The translations under genes and the position numbers were made by a program. Below are positions 40,523-48,987 of a stretch of 64,000 nucleotides of DNA, piece after piece (the first letter of the stretch is position 1; each line of letters begins with the position of its first letter). The notes below the pieces were generated by a model. The model did no database searches and was not told where the DNA came from. It saw only the letters and a list, made by a program, of their open reading frames with translations. This DNA is from Micromonospora rifamycinica (GTDB taxonomy: Bacteria > Actinomycetota > Actinomycetes > Mycobacteriales > Micromonosporaceae): positions 2,294,001-2,358,000 of the forward strand of contig NZ_LT607752.1 in NCBI RefSeq assembly GCF_900090265.1, written 5' to 3'.

Positions 40523-41503
40523 TCACTCCTCGAGCGACCGGCCGGTCTTGGCCAGGAAGACGTCGTCCAGGCTGGGCCGGCGGGCCTCGATCGCCCCCGG
40601 CTCGATCCCGCGGCCCAGCAGCGTACGCATGATCTGCGGGATGGCGGTCGCCGCGCTGTCCACATAGAGCCGCAGGGTGCCGTCGACGGTCTCGGACGAG
40701 TGCACGTAGGGCTGCTCGCCGAGCAGCTTGCCGGCCGCCGCCAGATCGGAGTCGGCGTCGGTGTCCACCACGTCGGCCCGGGTGAGGTCGACCGCCACCA
40801 CGTCCCCGGAGATCTCCCGCTTGAGATCCGACGGGGTGCCCTCGGCGACGATCCGCCCACCGTCGATGATGGAGACCCGGTCGCACAGGGTGTCCGCCTC
40901 GTCCAGGTAGTGCGTGGTGAGGAAGACCGTCATGCCCTCCGCTCGCAGCCGCCGGACCTCCTGCCACATCCGGACCCGGCTGGGCGGGTCCAGCCCGGCG
41001 GTCGGCTCGTCCAGGAAGATGACCTGGGGCGAGTGGATCACCCCGAGCGCGACGTCGAGCCGTCGGCGCTGCCCACCGGAGTACGTCCGGATCCGGCGGT
41101 CGGCGAAGTCGTCGAGCTGGAAGGCCCCGATCGCCGCCTCGGCCCGCTGCTGCGCCTCGGCCTTCGTCAGACCGTACAGCCGGGCCTGGAGCACCAGGTC
41201 CCGGCGGGCGGTCGAGTCGTCGTAGGTGCCGCTGGACTGGGCCACGAAGCCGATCTGCCGGCGCACCTGCGCGGGTGCCCGCAGCAGGTCGACGCCCGCG
41301 ATCGTCGCCCGCCCCCCGTCCGGGCGGATCAACGTGGCCAGCATCCGCAGGGTGGTGGACTTACCCGCGCCGTTGGGGCCGAGGAAGCCGACGATCTCGC
41401 CGCGCCCCACGGCGAAGTCCACTCCCCGCACCGCCTCGACCGTGCCGGCCTTGCGGCCACGCCCGACCCGGTAGGACTTGCGCAGGCCGGTGGCCTCGAT
41501 CAT
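40523..41503 (-). CDS. ABC transporter ATPase, DrrA-like drug exporter subunit
   Basis: A 326-residue ATPase. Walker A is GPNGAGKS, the signature is YSGGQRRRLD, Walker B reads VIFLDEPTAGLDP, and the switch His lies in LTTHYLDEAD. The C-terminal about 85 residues are the DrrA-family extension. ATG 41503 follows AGGAGG. It is co-transcribed with the permease gene and probably with the glycosyltransferase gene 79 bases upstream. It powers efflux of a drug-like molecule. Confidence 0.95.
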   Translation of the reverse strand: MIEATGLRKSYRVGRGRKAGTVEAVRGVDFAVGRGEIVGFLGPNGAGKSTTLRMLATLIRPDGGRATIAGVDLLRAPAQVRRQIGFVAQSSGTYDDSTARRDLVLQARLYGLTKAEAQQRAEAAIGAFQLDDFADRRIRTYSGGQRRRLDVALGVIHSPQVIFLDEPTAGLDPPSRVRMWQEVRRLRAEGMTVFLTTHYLDEADTLCDRVSIIDGGRIVAEGTPSDLKREISGDVVAVDLTRADVVDTDADSDLAAAGKLLGEQPYVHSSETVDGTLRLYVDSAATAIPQIMRTLLGRGIEPGAIEARRPSLDDVFLAKTGRSLEE

Positions 41504-41582
41504 CGAGCCTCCTCGTACGGCGACGACGCCGGGCCACGTCGGTGTCGGCCGTGGACGGCGACCTCCGCGCGGGAGCGTCAGG

Positions 41583-42770
41583 TCAGGCTAGTGGCGCCGT
41601 ACCCGTAGGACAATGGTCGATGTGCCGGGCGGCCAGGGCGGCGAGGTGCCGGGCCGCCGCGACCGCACCGCCGGCCGCGGCGAACGACGCGCCGACCCGG
41701 CGGGCCTGCGCCCGGTAGCCCGGTTCGTCGAGGAGCGCGGTGAGCGCGGCGGTGAGCTCCGCCGGGGTGGCGGAGCCGAAGGAGACCTCGATGCCGGCGC
41801 CCGCCTCGACCACCTGGCGGGCCACCGCCGGATGGTCGTGCCGGATCGGCGCGACGATCACCGGGACGCCGTGGGCCAGCGCCTCGCTGACGGTGCCCAG
41901 CCCGCCGTGGGAGACCAGCGCGTCGAGCCGGGGCATCAGCTCCAGCACCGGCACCCGGGGGGCGACCAGCACGTGCGCGGGCGGGTCGGGCACCAGGTCG
42001 GGCGGGGCGGTGAGCACCACCTGCACCCGGTCGGCCAGCGGCGCCGTCGCCGCCATCATCCGCTGGTAGAAGTCCCGGGCCAGGTGCTCGGCCATGGTGC
42101 CGACGGTGACCAGCACGTGCCGGCGGGCCGGATCCCAGGCGTTCCAGGCGAAGCCCGGCGCGTCCGGCCGGTGGCCCAGGGCCGGGCCGGTCAGCACGCA
42201 CTGCGCCGGCAGCGGCGTCGCGCCGGTCAGCGCCGTGCTGGTCAGACCGATCACCAGATACGGCGAGAACCGCAGGTCGATCGTCTCGTCGACCGGCAGG
42301 TCGGTCATCGCCCAGACCCGGGGCAGCTGCGCCCGCACCCAGTCGGTGAACTCGGGCATCTCCCAGGTCGGCGGGGTGAGTTCCAGGGTGCCCACGCAGA
42401 AGGTGGCCCACGGCACCCCGTGCCGGTGGGCGGCCAACGCGCCGGCCAGCGCGTACTGGTCGACGACGACGACGTCGGGGCGGTGGTCGGCGACCGCCCG
42501 GTCGGCCGCGTCCCGGATGAACCGGTTGACCGGCAGCACGTGCCCCTCCCAGAGGCTGCGCACCGAGGCCATCCCGGACTCGCCGTCGAGCCGGTAGTAC
42601 CGCTTGCCGGTGGGATAGAGCGTCGCGTCCGGGCCGATCAGCGGACGCAGGTCGCTGCGCGGCCCGCACCAGGCCACCTCGTGCCCGGCCGCCTCGAGTG
42701 CCTGGGCGATGGCGAGCGGAGCGTTGAGATGGGACACCACCGGCAGCACGACGAAGAGGAAGCGGGCCAC
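41583..42770 (-). CDS. Family 1 glycosyltransferase (MGT/UGT-type)
   Basis: A 395-residue GT-B enzyme starting at GTG 42770. The N-terminal Rossmann domain (acceptor side) opens FLFVVLPVVSHLNAPLAIA; the C-terminal donor domain has a HGGLGT element followed by EALAHGVPVIVAP, as in macrolide and terpenoid glucosyltransferases (YjiC/OleD/CrtX type). It should move a sugar from a nucleotide donor to a hydroxyl. Such enzymes can decorate the product or inactivate it inside the producer; its position ahead of the exporter genes would suit either. No ribosome site is present: CAGAAT lies six bases before GTG, suggesting a leaderless mRNA. Confidence 0.9.
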   Translation of the reverse strand: MARFLFVVLPVVSHLNAPLAIAQALEAAGHEVAWCGPRSDLRPLIGPDATLYPTGKRYYRLDGESGMASVRSLWEGHVLPVNRFIRDAADRAVADHRPDVVVVDQYALAGALAAHRHGVPWATFCVGTLELTPPTWEMPEFTDWVRAQLPRVWAMTDLPVDETIDLRFSPYLVIGLTSTALTGATPLPAQCVLTGPALGHRPDAPGFAWNAWDPARRHVLVTVGTMAEHLARDFYQRMMAATAPLADRVQVVLTAPPDLVPDPPAHVLVAPRVPVLELMPRLDALVSHGGLGTVSEALAHGVPVIVAPIRHDHPAVARQVVEAGAGIEVSFGSATPAELTAALTALLDEPGYRAQARRVGASFAAAGGAVAAARHLAALAARHIDHCPTGTAPLA

Positions 42771-42776
42771 GTCGAT

Positions 42777-42818
42777 ATTCTGGCACGCGTTGACATCGGC
42801 GGGGGCCGCTGATGGGAT
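42777..42818. promoter_or_regulatory. Divergent promoter region between glycosyltransferase and KAS III
   Basis: Plus strand: TTGACA (42790-42795), 17 bases, TGGGAT (42813-42818), probably for the KAS III gene 150 bases on. Minus strand: CAGAAT (42782-42777) six bases before the GTG start of the glycosyltransferase gene. The remaining bases up to 42974 hold no gene I can support. Confidence 0.45.
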
Positions 42819-42974
42819 TCAGCCCGTGGTGGTCGACGGGCGACGGACGCGGACGGCACCCTCCACTGTGGGCGGATGTCGGGCGGCCCTCGCTCCGGGC
42901 ACCCACCGACCGGCCCCGACGCCATCCGGTCCCCGGACGGTCGCCGGTCGCCGGAGCACCCCGGCGCCGGCCGC

Positions 42975-43922
42975 ATGACGGCGCTCGACGCGGTCTCGGT
43001 CCACCTGCCGCAGCGCCGCGTCCCGATCGAGAGCCTGGCCGGGCCGCTCGGGCTGACCGAGATGCAGGTCCGGCTGTTCCGCCGCTTCCACGGCCTGGAC
43101 CAGGTGCGGCGCGATCCCGACCTCTCCCTGCACGACCTGCTGCTGGGCGCGGCGACCCGGCTCGCCGCCCTGCGCGGGCAGGAGCACCGGGTCCGGTTCG
43201 TGCTGTACGGGCGGGCGTTCCCGGTCGTGGTGCCGTACCCGGCCAATCCGCTGCACGACGTCTGCCGCGCCCTGGGGCTCGGCCACGCGGTCGCCCTCAC
43301 CCTGACCCAGCAGTCCTGTGCCAGCGCGTTGCTCGCCATCGAGCTGGCCGGCCGGCTCCTGGCCGCCGAACCGGCGGCCCGGCCCGGGCCGGGCGAGGGG
43401 CCGCTGGCCCTGGTCCTCACCGGGGAGAAGGCGTTCACCCGGGATGCCGAGTTCATCCCGGAGACCTCGATCTTCAGCGAGGGGGCGTCCGCGTGCCTGG
43501 TCAGCACCGACGGCCCACGGGACCGGCTGCTCGGCTACGCGTGCGCGCAGCGGGGCGAGTTCGACGTCGCCGGTGGCGCGTCCGGCGCGCAGTTCCAACG
43601 CGAGTACCGGCCGGCGCTGGCGGAGGTGATCGGCCGGGCACTGGCCGAGGCCGGGGTGGCGCTCGACGACGTCCGGCTCGTCCTGCCGCACAACGTCAAC
43701 GTCGTGACCTGGCAACGGCTGTGCCGGCTGCTCGGCTTTCCGCGGGACCGGGTGCTGCTCGACAACGTCCGGGAGACCGGCCACGTCTTCTGCGCGGACG
43801 CGTTCGTCAACTACCGGACGGCGTGCGAGCGCGGCCTGCTGCGGCCGGGGGACCACTACCTGGTCGCGGCCGTCGGGGCCGGGGACGGGGCGACGTTCGC
43901 CGCGATGGTCTTCACCCACTGA
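42975..43922 (+). CDS. KAS III-like condensing or acyl-transfer enzyme (Cys type)
   Basis: A 315-residue thiolase-fold protein from ATG 42975; an in-frame GTG/ATG start about 100 bases upstream is possible but adds only low-complexity Arg/Pro residues. Cys115 lies in QQSCASAL at the usual nucleophile position. His239 in LPHNVN matches the catalytic His. At the place of the FabH Asn (GN..) the sequence reads TGHVF, so His270 replaces Asn. KAS III relatives with altered triads, such as CerJ, transfer acyl groups to sugars or alcohols instead of condensing with malonyl-ACP. It may therefore start a chain or act as an acyltransferase. The next gene encodes a second family member. Confidence 0.85.
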   Translation: MTALDAVSVHLPQRRVPIESLAGPLGLTEMQVRLFRRFHGLDQVRRDPDLSLHDLLLGAATRLAALRGQEHRVRFVLYGRAFPVVVPYPANPLHDVCRALGLGHAVALTLTQQSCASALLAIELAGRLLAAEPAARPGPGEGPLALVLTGEKAFTRDAEFIPETSIFSEGASACLVSTDGPRDRLLGYACAQRGEFDVAGGASGAQFQREYRPALAEVIGRALAEAGVALDDVRLVLPHNVNVVTWQRLCRLLGFPRDRVLLDNVRETGHVFCADAFVNYRTACERGLLRPGDHYLVAAVGAGDGATFAAMVFTH

Positions 43923-43981
43923 CCGGATGTCGCAGGAGACCGGTCGGCCACCCCGCCGGCCGGCGTGAGGTGAGGAGAACC

Positions 43982-44920
43982 GTGCCGGCAGCAGCCCCGA
44001 CCGACCTGCACCTGACCCGGGCCGCCCGGCGGGCCTTCCCCGGCCCGGCCACGCTGCTGGCGGACCCGGCCCACCGGGAGCGGTCCCGCCGCTACCTGGC
44101 CGACCTGGCCCGGCAGGACGGCCAGGAGCTGCCGGCGGGCCTGTTCGACCCGGCGTCCGGGTCGCCGGGCCAGTCCTACGCGGAGATGGCCGAGGCGTTG
44201 GTCCGGGGGCTCGTCTCCCCGGACGAGCCGGTGGACCTGCTCGTGCTGGCGTTCTCCGGTCACGACATGCTGCCCGGCCGGGCCACCGCCACCTACCTGA
44301 GCCACGTCTGCCCGGGGAATCCGCTCGCTTTCGCCGTCTGCGACCAGGGTTCGGCAGCGCCCTTCAGCGGGCTGCGGATCGCCCAGGCGTACGCGGCGTC
44401 GGGCGGTCGCGCCCTGCTGATCGCCGTCGAGCAGGCGGTCCTGCCCTACCGCACCCGGACGCCCGGCCCGGCCCGGCACCAGGGGGTCGCCCTGCTCCAC
44501 ACCGCCACCCCGACCCTGCCGGCCGGACCCGGCGGGAGCGCCCGGATGACCGTGCTCCGCCAGCACCCGGACGTGGCGGCCGGTGACGTCGCCGCCCTGG
44601 CCAGGGCGGAACTGGCCACCCTGTCGGGCGGGTGGTCCGACACCCGGGTGGTGCTGGGTGCCGACCTCGCCGCGGCCTGGCCGGCGCACCCCACCGAGCG
44701 GGTCACCGTGACGCCACCGGGGCAGCCGGTCACCGGCCTGTGGTGGACCCTGCTCGACCAGCTCACCGCCGGCCCGCAGCGGCCCCGGCCCGCCGTCGGC
44801 GCACCGCTGTCCGGCCCGGTGCTGGCCGCCGACTACGACCCGGAGCTGCGGTACCTCTGCCTGGTCGGCTGGGACGGCACCGGCACCCCGGACGACGGGC
44901 GACCCGACCTCGGGCGGTGA
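43982..44920 (+). CDS. KAS III-like protein with Ser in place of the catalytic Cys
   Basis: A 312-residue protein starting at GTG 43982 behind GAGGAG, 59 bases after the KAS III gene. It keeps the thiolase-type segment LAFAVCDQGSAAPFSGLRIA followed by GRALLIAVEQA, as in KAS III, but Ser124 stands where Cys115 is in the neighbour. The His and Asn motifs are not recognisable and the C-terminal half is weakly conserved. DpsC of daunorubicin biosynthesis is a known KAS III with Ser at this site. It could be a Ser-dependent acyltransferase or a non-catalytic partner in a heterodimer with the upstream protein. Expected to act in the cytoplasm on ACP- or CoA-bound acyl groups. Confidence 0.7.
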   Translation: MPAAAPTDLHLTRAARRAFPGPATLLADPAHRERSRRYLADLARQDGQELPAGLFDPASGSPGQSYAEMAEALVRGLVSPDEPVDLLVLAFSGHDMLPGRATATYLSHVCPGNPLAFAVCDQGSAAPFSGLRIAQAYAASGGRALLIAVEQAVLPYRTRTPGPARHQGVALLHTATPTLPAGPGGSARMTVLRQHPDVAAGDVAALARAELATLSGGWSDTRVVLGADLAAAWPAHPTERVTVTPPGQPVTGLWWTLLDQLTAGPQRPRPAVGAPLSGPVLAADYDPELRYLCLVGWDGTGTPDDGRPDLGR

Positions 44921-44987
44921 GCGGCACCCGACGGCCGACGCGGGCCGGACCGGTCGCCGGCACGGTTCAGCGCACGCCGACCCGCGC

Positions 44988-46013
44988 TCAGACCCCGGCG
45001 GCCGACGCGGTCCGGACGAACGCGCACAGCCGCGCGTTCGCCTCGTCCGTGCCGACGGTGACCCGGACGCCCACTCCGGGCAGGGCCATCACCAGGATGC
45101 CGGCCTGCCGGGCCTGCTCGGCGAACGACGCCGACCGCTCCCCCAGCGGCAGCCAGACGAAGTTCGCCTCACTGGGGGCCACGGTGAGGCCGAGCCCGCG
45201 CAGCTCGTCAACCAGCCCGGCACGCGCCGCCGCCAGCTCGGCGCAGCGCCGGGTCAGCTCCGGGGTGACCGCCTCGTCCAGGCTCGCCACCGCCGCGGCC
45301 TGGGCGAGGCTGTTCGGGAAGAACACCGCGCCCGTCATCGCCACCGCCGGCGTCATCCGGGACGGCACCACCGCGTAGCCGACGCGCAACGCGGCCAGCC
45401 CGTACGCCTTGGAGAAGGTCCGCAGGACGCAGACGTTGTCGTGGGCGCGGAACAGGTCCATCCCGTCGGGCACCTGCGGGTCGGTGACGAACTCCCGGTA
45501 CGCCTCGTCGATGATCACCGGCACGTCGGCCGGGATCCGCGCCAGGAACTCCTCGATCTCGTCGCGGCGCAGCGCCGCCCCGGTCGGGTTGTTCGGGTTG
45601 CACAGCAGCACGCAGCGGGTCTGCCCGGTCACCGCGGCGGCCATCGCGGGCAGGTCGTGGCGGTAGCCGTCCATCGGCACGGGCACGTCCCGGGCGCCGA
45701 CGTTCCGGATGATCAGCGGATAGCCCTCGAAGGACAGGGCCGCACGGACCACCTCCGGCCGCGGCCCGAGCGCCTGCACGAGGTGCTGGCACAGCCCGGC
45801 CGAGCCGGGGCCGACGACGATCGACTCCGGCCCCACGCCCAGCCGGCCCGCCAACGCGGCCACCAGCGCCGACGAGGTACGGTCCGGATACCGCTGGAGC
45901 GCGCCCGCACCCTGTTCGACGAGTCGCCGGACACTCGGCAGCGGCGGGTACGGCGTCTCGTTCATCGACAGGTCGGCCGGCGGGTGGGTGCCGAGGGTCG
46001 GCGCAGTGGTCAT
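44988..46013 (-). CDS. PLP-dependent aminotransferase, histidinol-phosphate aminotransferase-like (class I/II)
   Basis: A 341-residue fold type I aminotransferase. Lys202 in TFSKAYGLAALRVGY is the PLP Schiff base; NPNNPTGA, IIDEAYREF and the C-terminal RVTVG Arg are standard. It is closest in style to HisC-like enzymes of secondary metabolism. Its ATG 46013 overlaps the stop of the epoxidase-like gene by four bases (ATGA), making it the last gene of the five-gene terpenoid operon. It may aminate an oxidised terpenoid or supply an amino acid for coupling, or act on histidinol phosphate-like substrates. A free-standing housekeeping HisC role is unlikely given the operon position. Confidence 0.88.
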   Translation of the reverse strand: MTTAPTLGTHPPADLSMNETPYPPLPSVRRLVEQGAGALQRYPDRTSSALVAALAGRLGVGPESIVVGPGSAGLCQHLVQALGPRPEVVRAALSFEGYPLIIRNVGARDVPVPMDGYRHDLPAMAAAVTGQTRCVLLCNPNNPTGAALRRDEIEEFLARIPADVPVIIDEAYREFVTDPQVPDGMDLFRAHDNVCVLRTFSKAYGLAALRVGYAVVPSRMTPAVAMTGAVFFPNSLAQAAAVASLDEAVTPELTRRCAELAAARAGLVDELRGLGLTVAPSEANFVWLPLGERSASFAEQARQAGILVMALPGVGVRVTVGTDEANARLCAFVRTASAAGV

Positions 46014-47290
46014 CGTCGCTCACTTCGTTGCGGGGCCGGCGGGGCGGTTCGATGGGCTTTCCGGTCGACGAGCAGCCCGAGCTGGTACATCCGGTCGACC
46101 AGGGACAGCGGCCGGACGGCCGTGCCGGACAGGTTGCCGGCGGTGAGCCCGAGCAGCCGGGGGTTCGCCGCGGTACGCCGCATCATCCGCCCGCCGAGCA
46201 GCCGGGGCAGCCCGGACACACTGGTCAGCATGAGGGCCGCGCTGTGGCTGACCGTCGCGACGTGGTCGAGGCGGGGCCGGCGGGCGGCGTCGTAGTCCCG
46301 CAGCGCCCGGTCCACCCCGGCGTCGTCCGGGTGGCCCCCGGCGGTGAGGGTGGCCGCCAGGGTCTCGGCGTCGGCCAGTGAGCTGTTGACGCCCTGCGCC
46401 GCCATCGGGTGCACCGCATGGGCGGCCTCGCCGACGAGGGCGAGCCCCGGCACGGTCAGCCGCGCCGCCCGCAGCCGGTAGACCGCCAGCAGCTGCCGCC
46501 GGTGCAGGTTGGCCCGCAGCGCCGGGCCCAGTGGCCGGATGGCGGGCACCTCGGCGAGCAGCCGGTCGCACCAGTCGGTCAGGTCGGCGGCGCTGCGTCC
46601 GCGGAACTCGTCCGGGGTCACCTGGACGTAGACCCGGCAGCGCCCGCCGGGTAGCGGATAGACCAAGCACAGCCCCCGGTCGGTGCGGTAGGCCGACACC
46701 TCGTCTGCCACCTCGACCCCGGCCACGTCGAAGGCGACCAGGCCGTGCGGGTACTCCCGCCGCTCGACGGTGATGCCGGCCGCCTTGCGCAGCGGTGAGG
46801 ACATGCCGTCGGCGGCGACCACCAGCGCCGCCCGGATCTCCTGCTCGCCGTCGCCGTCGGTGACCCGGACCCCGGTCACCCGGCCGTCGGCGGCGCGCAG
46901 CGGGCCGGTGACCCGCTGTCCCCACCGGACCGTCACGGTGCCGGGCAGCCCGTCGGCGAGCACGCCGCGCAGGTCGCCGTAGTCGGCGCAGAGGATCTGC
47001 CGGTGGCTGCCCGGCAGGGCGCGGTAGTCGAGGGCGAGCAGCGGGCGGCCCTGCGGGTCACGGATGGCCAACTGGTCGACCGGGCACGCGCCGGTGGCCC
47101 GCAGGGCGTCGAGGACACCCCAGCCGTCGAGGATGCGTACCGTCTCGGGTTGGAGGATCTCGCCCTTCGCGATCGACGTGGGGGTGGATTGCCGGTCGAG
47201 CACCAGCACCCGCAGCCCCCGCCCGCCGAGGGCGCGGGCGGCGGCCAGGCCGCCGGCCCCGGCGCCCACCACGACGACGTCGGCGTTCAC
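46010..47290 (-). CDS. FAD-dependent monooxygenase, squalene-epoxidase/PHBH-like
   Basis: A 426-residue flavoprotein. GAGAGGL near the N terminus binds FAD ADP; GEILQPETVRIL recalls the GELLQPGG element of squalene epoxidases; a DG motif lies in VVAADGMSSPLRKA; and LVGEAAHAVHPMAAQGVN is the second FAD motif, with GE replacing the usual GD. GTG 47290 overlaps the stop of the cyclase gene by four bases (GTGA), so translation is coupled. The context with a polyprenyl synthase and a cyclase suggests epoxidation of the terminal alkene of a prenyl chain before cyclisation. Aromatic hydroxylation is the alternative, since the wider family does both. Confidence 0.85.
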   Translation of the reverse strand: MNADVVVVGAGAGGLAAARALGGRGLRVLVLDRQSTPTSIAKGEILQPETVRILDGWGVLDALRATGACPVDQLAIRDPQGRPLLALDYRALPGSHRQILCADYGDLRGVLADGLPGTVTVRWGQRVTGPLRAADGRVTGVRVTDGDGEQEIRAALVVAADGMSSPLRKAAGITVERREYPHGLVAFDVAGVEVADEVSAYRTDRGLCLVYPLPGGRCRVYVQVTPDEFRGRSAADLTDWCDRLLAEVPAIRPLGPALRANLHRRQLLAVYRLRAARLTVPGLALVGEAAHAVHPMAAQGVNSSLADAETLAATLTAGGHPDDAGVDRALRDYDAARRPRLDHVATVSHSAALMLTSVSGLPRLLGGRMMRRTAANPRLLGLTAGNLSGTAVRPLSLVDRMYQLGLLVDRKAHRTAPPAPQRSERR

Positions 47291-48987
47291 CGGGCCACCA
47301 CGCCGGGTGCGACGCCCGACCGGCCGGCGACCGCGCGCCGGTACTCCCCGAGCGCCCGCAGCGCGACCGCCTGGGTGATCACCGCGTTGGGGTACCGCAG
47401 GTGGTGCCGGATGTAGTTGCAGACCCGGGTGGCCGGCCAGCCACCGTCCGGCCCGGCGGCGGCGAGCAGCCAGCCCACCCCCCGGTCGACCGCCCCGGCG
47501 GCCTCCGGATCCCCGCTGGCCAGCAGCCCCTGTACGGCCCAGCCGGTCTCCTCGACCGACCCGGCGGTGCCGTCGCCCGGCCCCCACGACCCGTCGGGCA
47601 GTTGGGTGTCACGCAGCCAGCGCACCGCCCGCCGGACCACGTCGTGCCGGGCGTGGCCGACCCGGGACAGCGCCGCCACCACCACGGCGGTGCCGGAGGT
47701 GTGGTCGCGGTACCAGAGGTTCTCGTAGCTGCCGTCGGGGCGTGCGGCGGTCAGCAACCAGGCCGCGCCGGCGGCGACCGCCGGGTGGTCGTCGGGGTGA
47801 CCGGCGTCGTGCAGGGCGAGCACCGCCTGGCTGGTGATGGCGGGGCACGGGCCGTCGTTGGCGAGCTTGGTGTCGCGTACCCACAGGCTCCACGAGCCCC
47901 GGCTGTCCTGCCGGCCGACCAGCCAGGCCAGGCCCCGGCGCAGCACCGGATCGTCGGCGGCGTCGGGGTAGCCGGCGAGCGCCGAGAGGATCTCGGCGGA
48001 CTCCAGGGTCACCGGCCAGCCGCCCACGTTGGAGTAGCTCCACCCGCCCGCCGGCACGTCCAGCACCGTGAAGGCGGTCGGCTTCTGGGTGGCGTGGAAG
48101 AAGTCCCGGGTGGGGCGCAGCCGGGGGTCGGCGGCGTACCCGGCGGCGATCAGCCCGGTCACCGCGTACCCGGAGCGGGTCAGGTCGAGGTTGCGCACCG
48201 CGTCCCAGGCACCGTCGGGGCGGACCGCGCGGCGCAGCCAGCCGACGACGGCGGTGGCGATGTCCGGCGCCTCGCCGGAGCGGGCCAGGCCGAGCAGCAC
48301 CAGGGCGGCGGGCCACGGGTCCTCGCTCAGCGCGCCGGTGCGGCCCTCGTGGTCGTAGATCGCGCGTAGCAGCCGCAGCGCCACCGGCCGGGCCCGGCGC
48401 AGGGTGGCCCGGCGAAGCCGGCCGGTGGGCAGCAGGTCGGCCTGCATCAGGGCCAGCCCGATGAACGGCGCGGTACGGAACGACAGCCGTTGCCGGCGGA
48501 CCCGGTCGAACAGCACGATCTCCAGCGGCAGCCGGCGCAGCGGGCCGGCCTCGGTGGTCAGCCCGGCCATGGTGAGCAGTTGCCGGCAGAGCAGCGAGAT
48601 GGCCGGATCGGTCACCGTGTCGACGCCGCCCATCGCGGCCAGCCGGGCGCGGCCGGCGGTGATCGCCTCGGCGCTGGCGGCCGGCGCGGTCAGGGCCAGC
48701 GCCGCGACCGCGACGGCGGTGGCGACGACCTCGCTGTCGGCCCCCACCACGCCGCCCCAACCGCCGTCGGCGTGCTGCTGCCGGCGCAGCCAGTCGGTGC
48801 CGGCGTCGACCAGGTCGGCGCTGCCCACCGGGTCGGCGGCGTGCAGGGCGGCCACGGATCCGGCGGTGCCCAGCACCGAGGCCGGCGGGTCGTCGCCGAA
48901 GACCCCGTCGGGGCGCTGCCGACGCAGCAGCGCCTCGGCGCCGTCGGCGATGGCCCGGTCGACGGCCTCGGTGGGCACAGCGGTCAT
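47287..48987 (-). CDS. Squalene-hopene-cyclase-family terpene cyclase lacking the DxDD motif
   Basis: A 566-residue (alpha/alpha)6-barrel type protein with many QW-like repeats (QQHADGGWGG, QDSRGSWSL, TQLPDGSWGP, GPDGGW). By alignment from memory with squalene-hopene cyclase, the DVDDTA site falls on VTLESA within WPVTLESAE (Trp324-Glu332). The DxDD general acid is therefore absent; Glu329 is the nearest acidic residue. The surrounding WPV-ESAE more closely recalls the VSDCTAE element of oxidosqualene cyclases, which protonate an epoxide. It lies between the UbiA and epoxidase genes with four-base overlaps on both sides. Likely role: cyclisation of an epoxidised prenyl chain; a degenerate non-catalytic role is possible. 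Confidence 0.82.
   Translation of the reverse strand: MTAVPTEAVDRAIADGAEALLRRQRPDGVFGDDPPASVLGTAGSVAALHAADPVGSADLVDAGTDWLRRQQHADGGWGGVVGADSEVVATAVAVAALALTAPAASAEAITAGRARLAAMGGVDTVTDPAISLLCRQLLTMAGLTTEAGPLRRLPLEIVLFDRVRRQRLSFRTAPFIGLALMQADLLPTGRLRRATLRRARPVALRLLRAIYDHEGRTGALSEDPWPAALVLLGLARSGEAPDIATAVVGWLRRAVRPDGAWDAVRNLDLTRSGYAVTGLIAAGYAADPRLRPTRDFFHATQKPTAFTVLDVPAGGWSYSNVGGWPVTLESAEILSALAGYPDAADDPVLRRGLAWLVGRQDSRGSWSLWVRDTKLANDGPCPAITSQAVLALHDAGHPDDHPAVAAGAAWLLTAARPDGSYENLWYRDHTSGTAVVVAALSRVGHARHDVVRRAVRWLRDTQLPDGSWGPGDGTAGSVEETGWAVQGLLASGDPEAAGAVDRGVGWLLAAAGPDGGWPATRVCNYIRHHLRYPNAVITQAVALRALGEYRRAVAGRSGVAPGVVAR

Noticed and set aside
42876..42974. Earlier start for the KAS III gene
   Set aside because: The added 33 residues are Gly/Pro/Arg-rich and unlike the family N terminus; ATG 42975 gives the expected beginning, although neither start has a strong ribosome site.
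47287..48987. YRDHTSGTAVV in the cyclase read as a DCTAE-like or DxDD-like catalytic motif
   Set aside because: By order of the QW repeats it aligns with the VNYLYGT region of SHC, about 100 residues after the catalytic site; the true counterpart of DxDDTA is VTLESA at 326-331.
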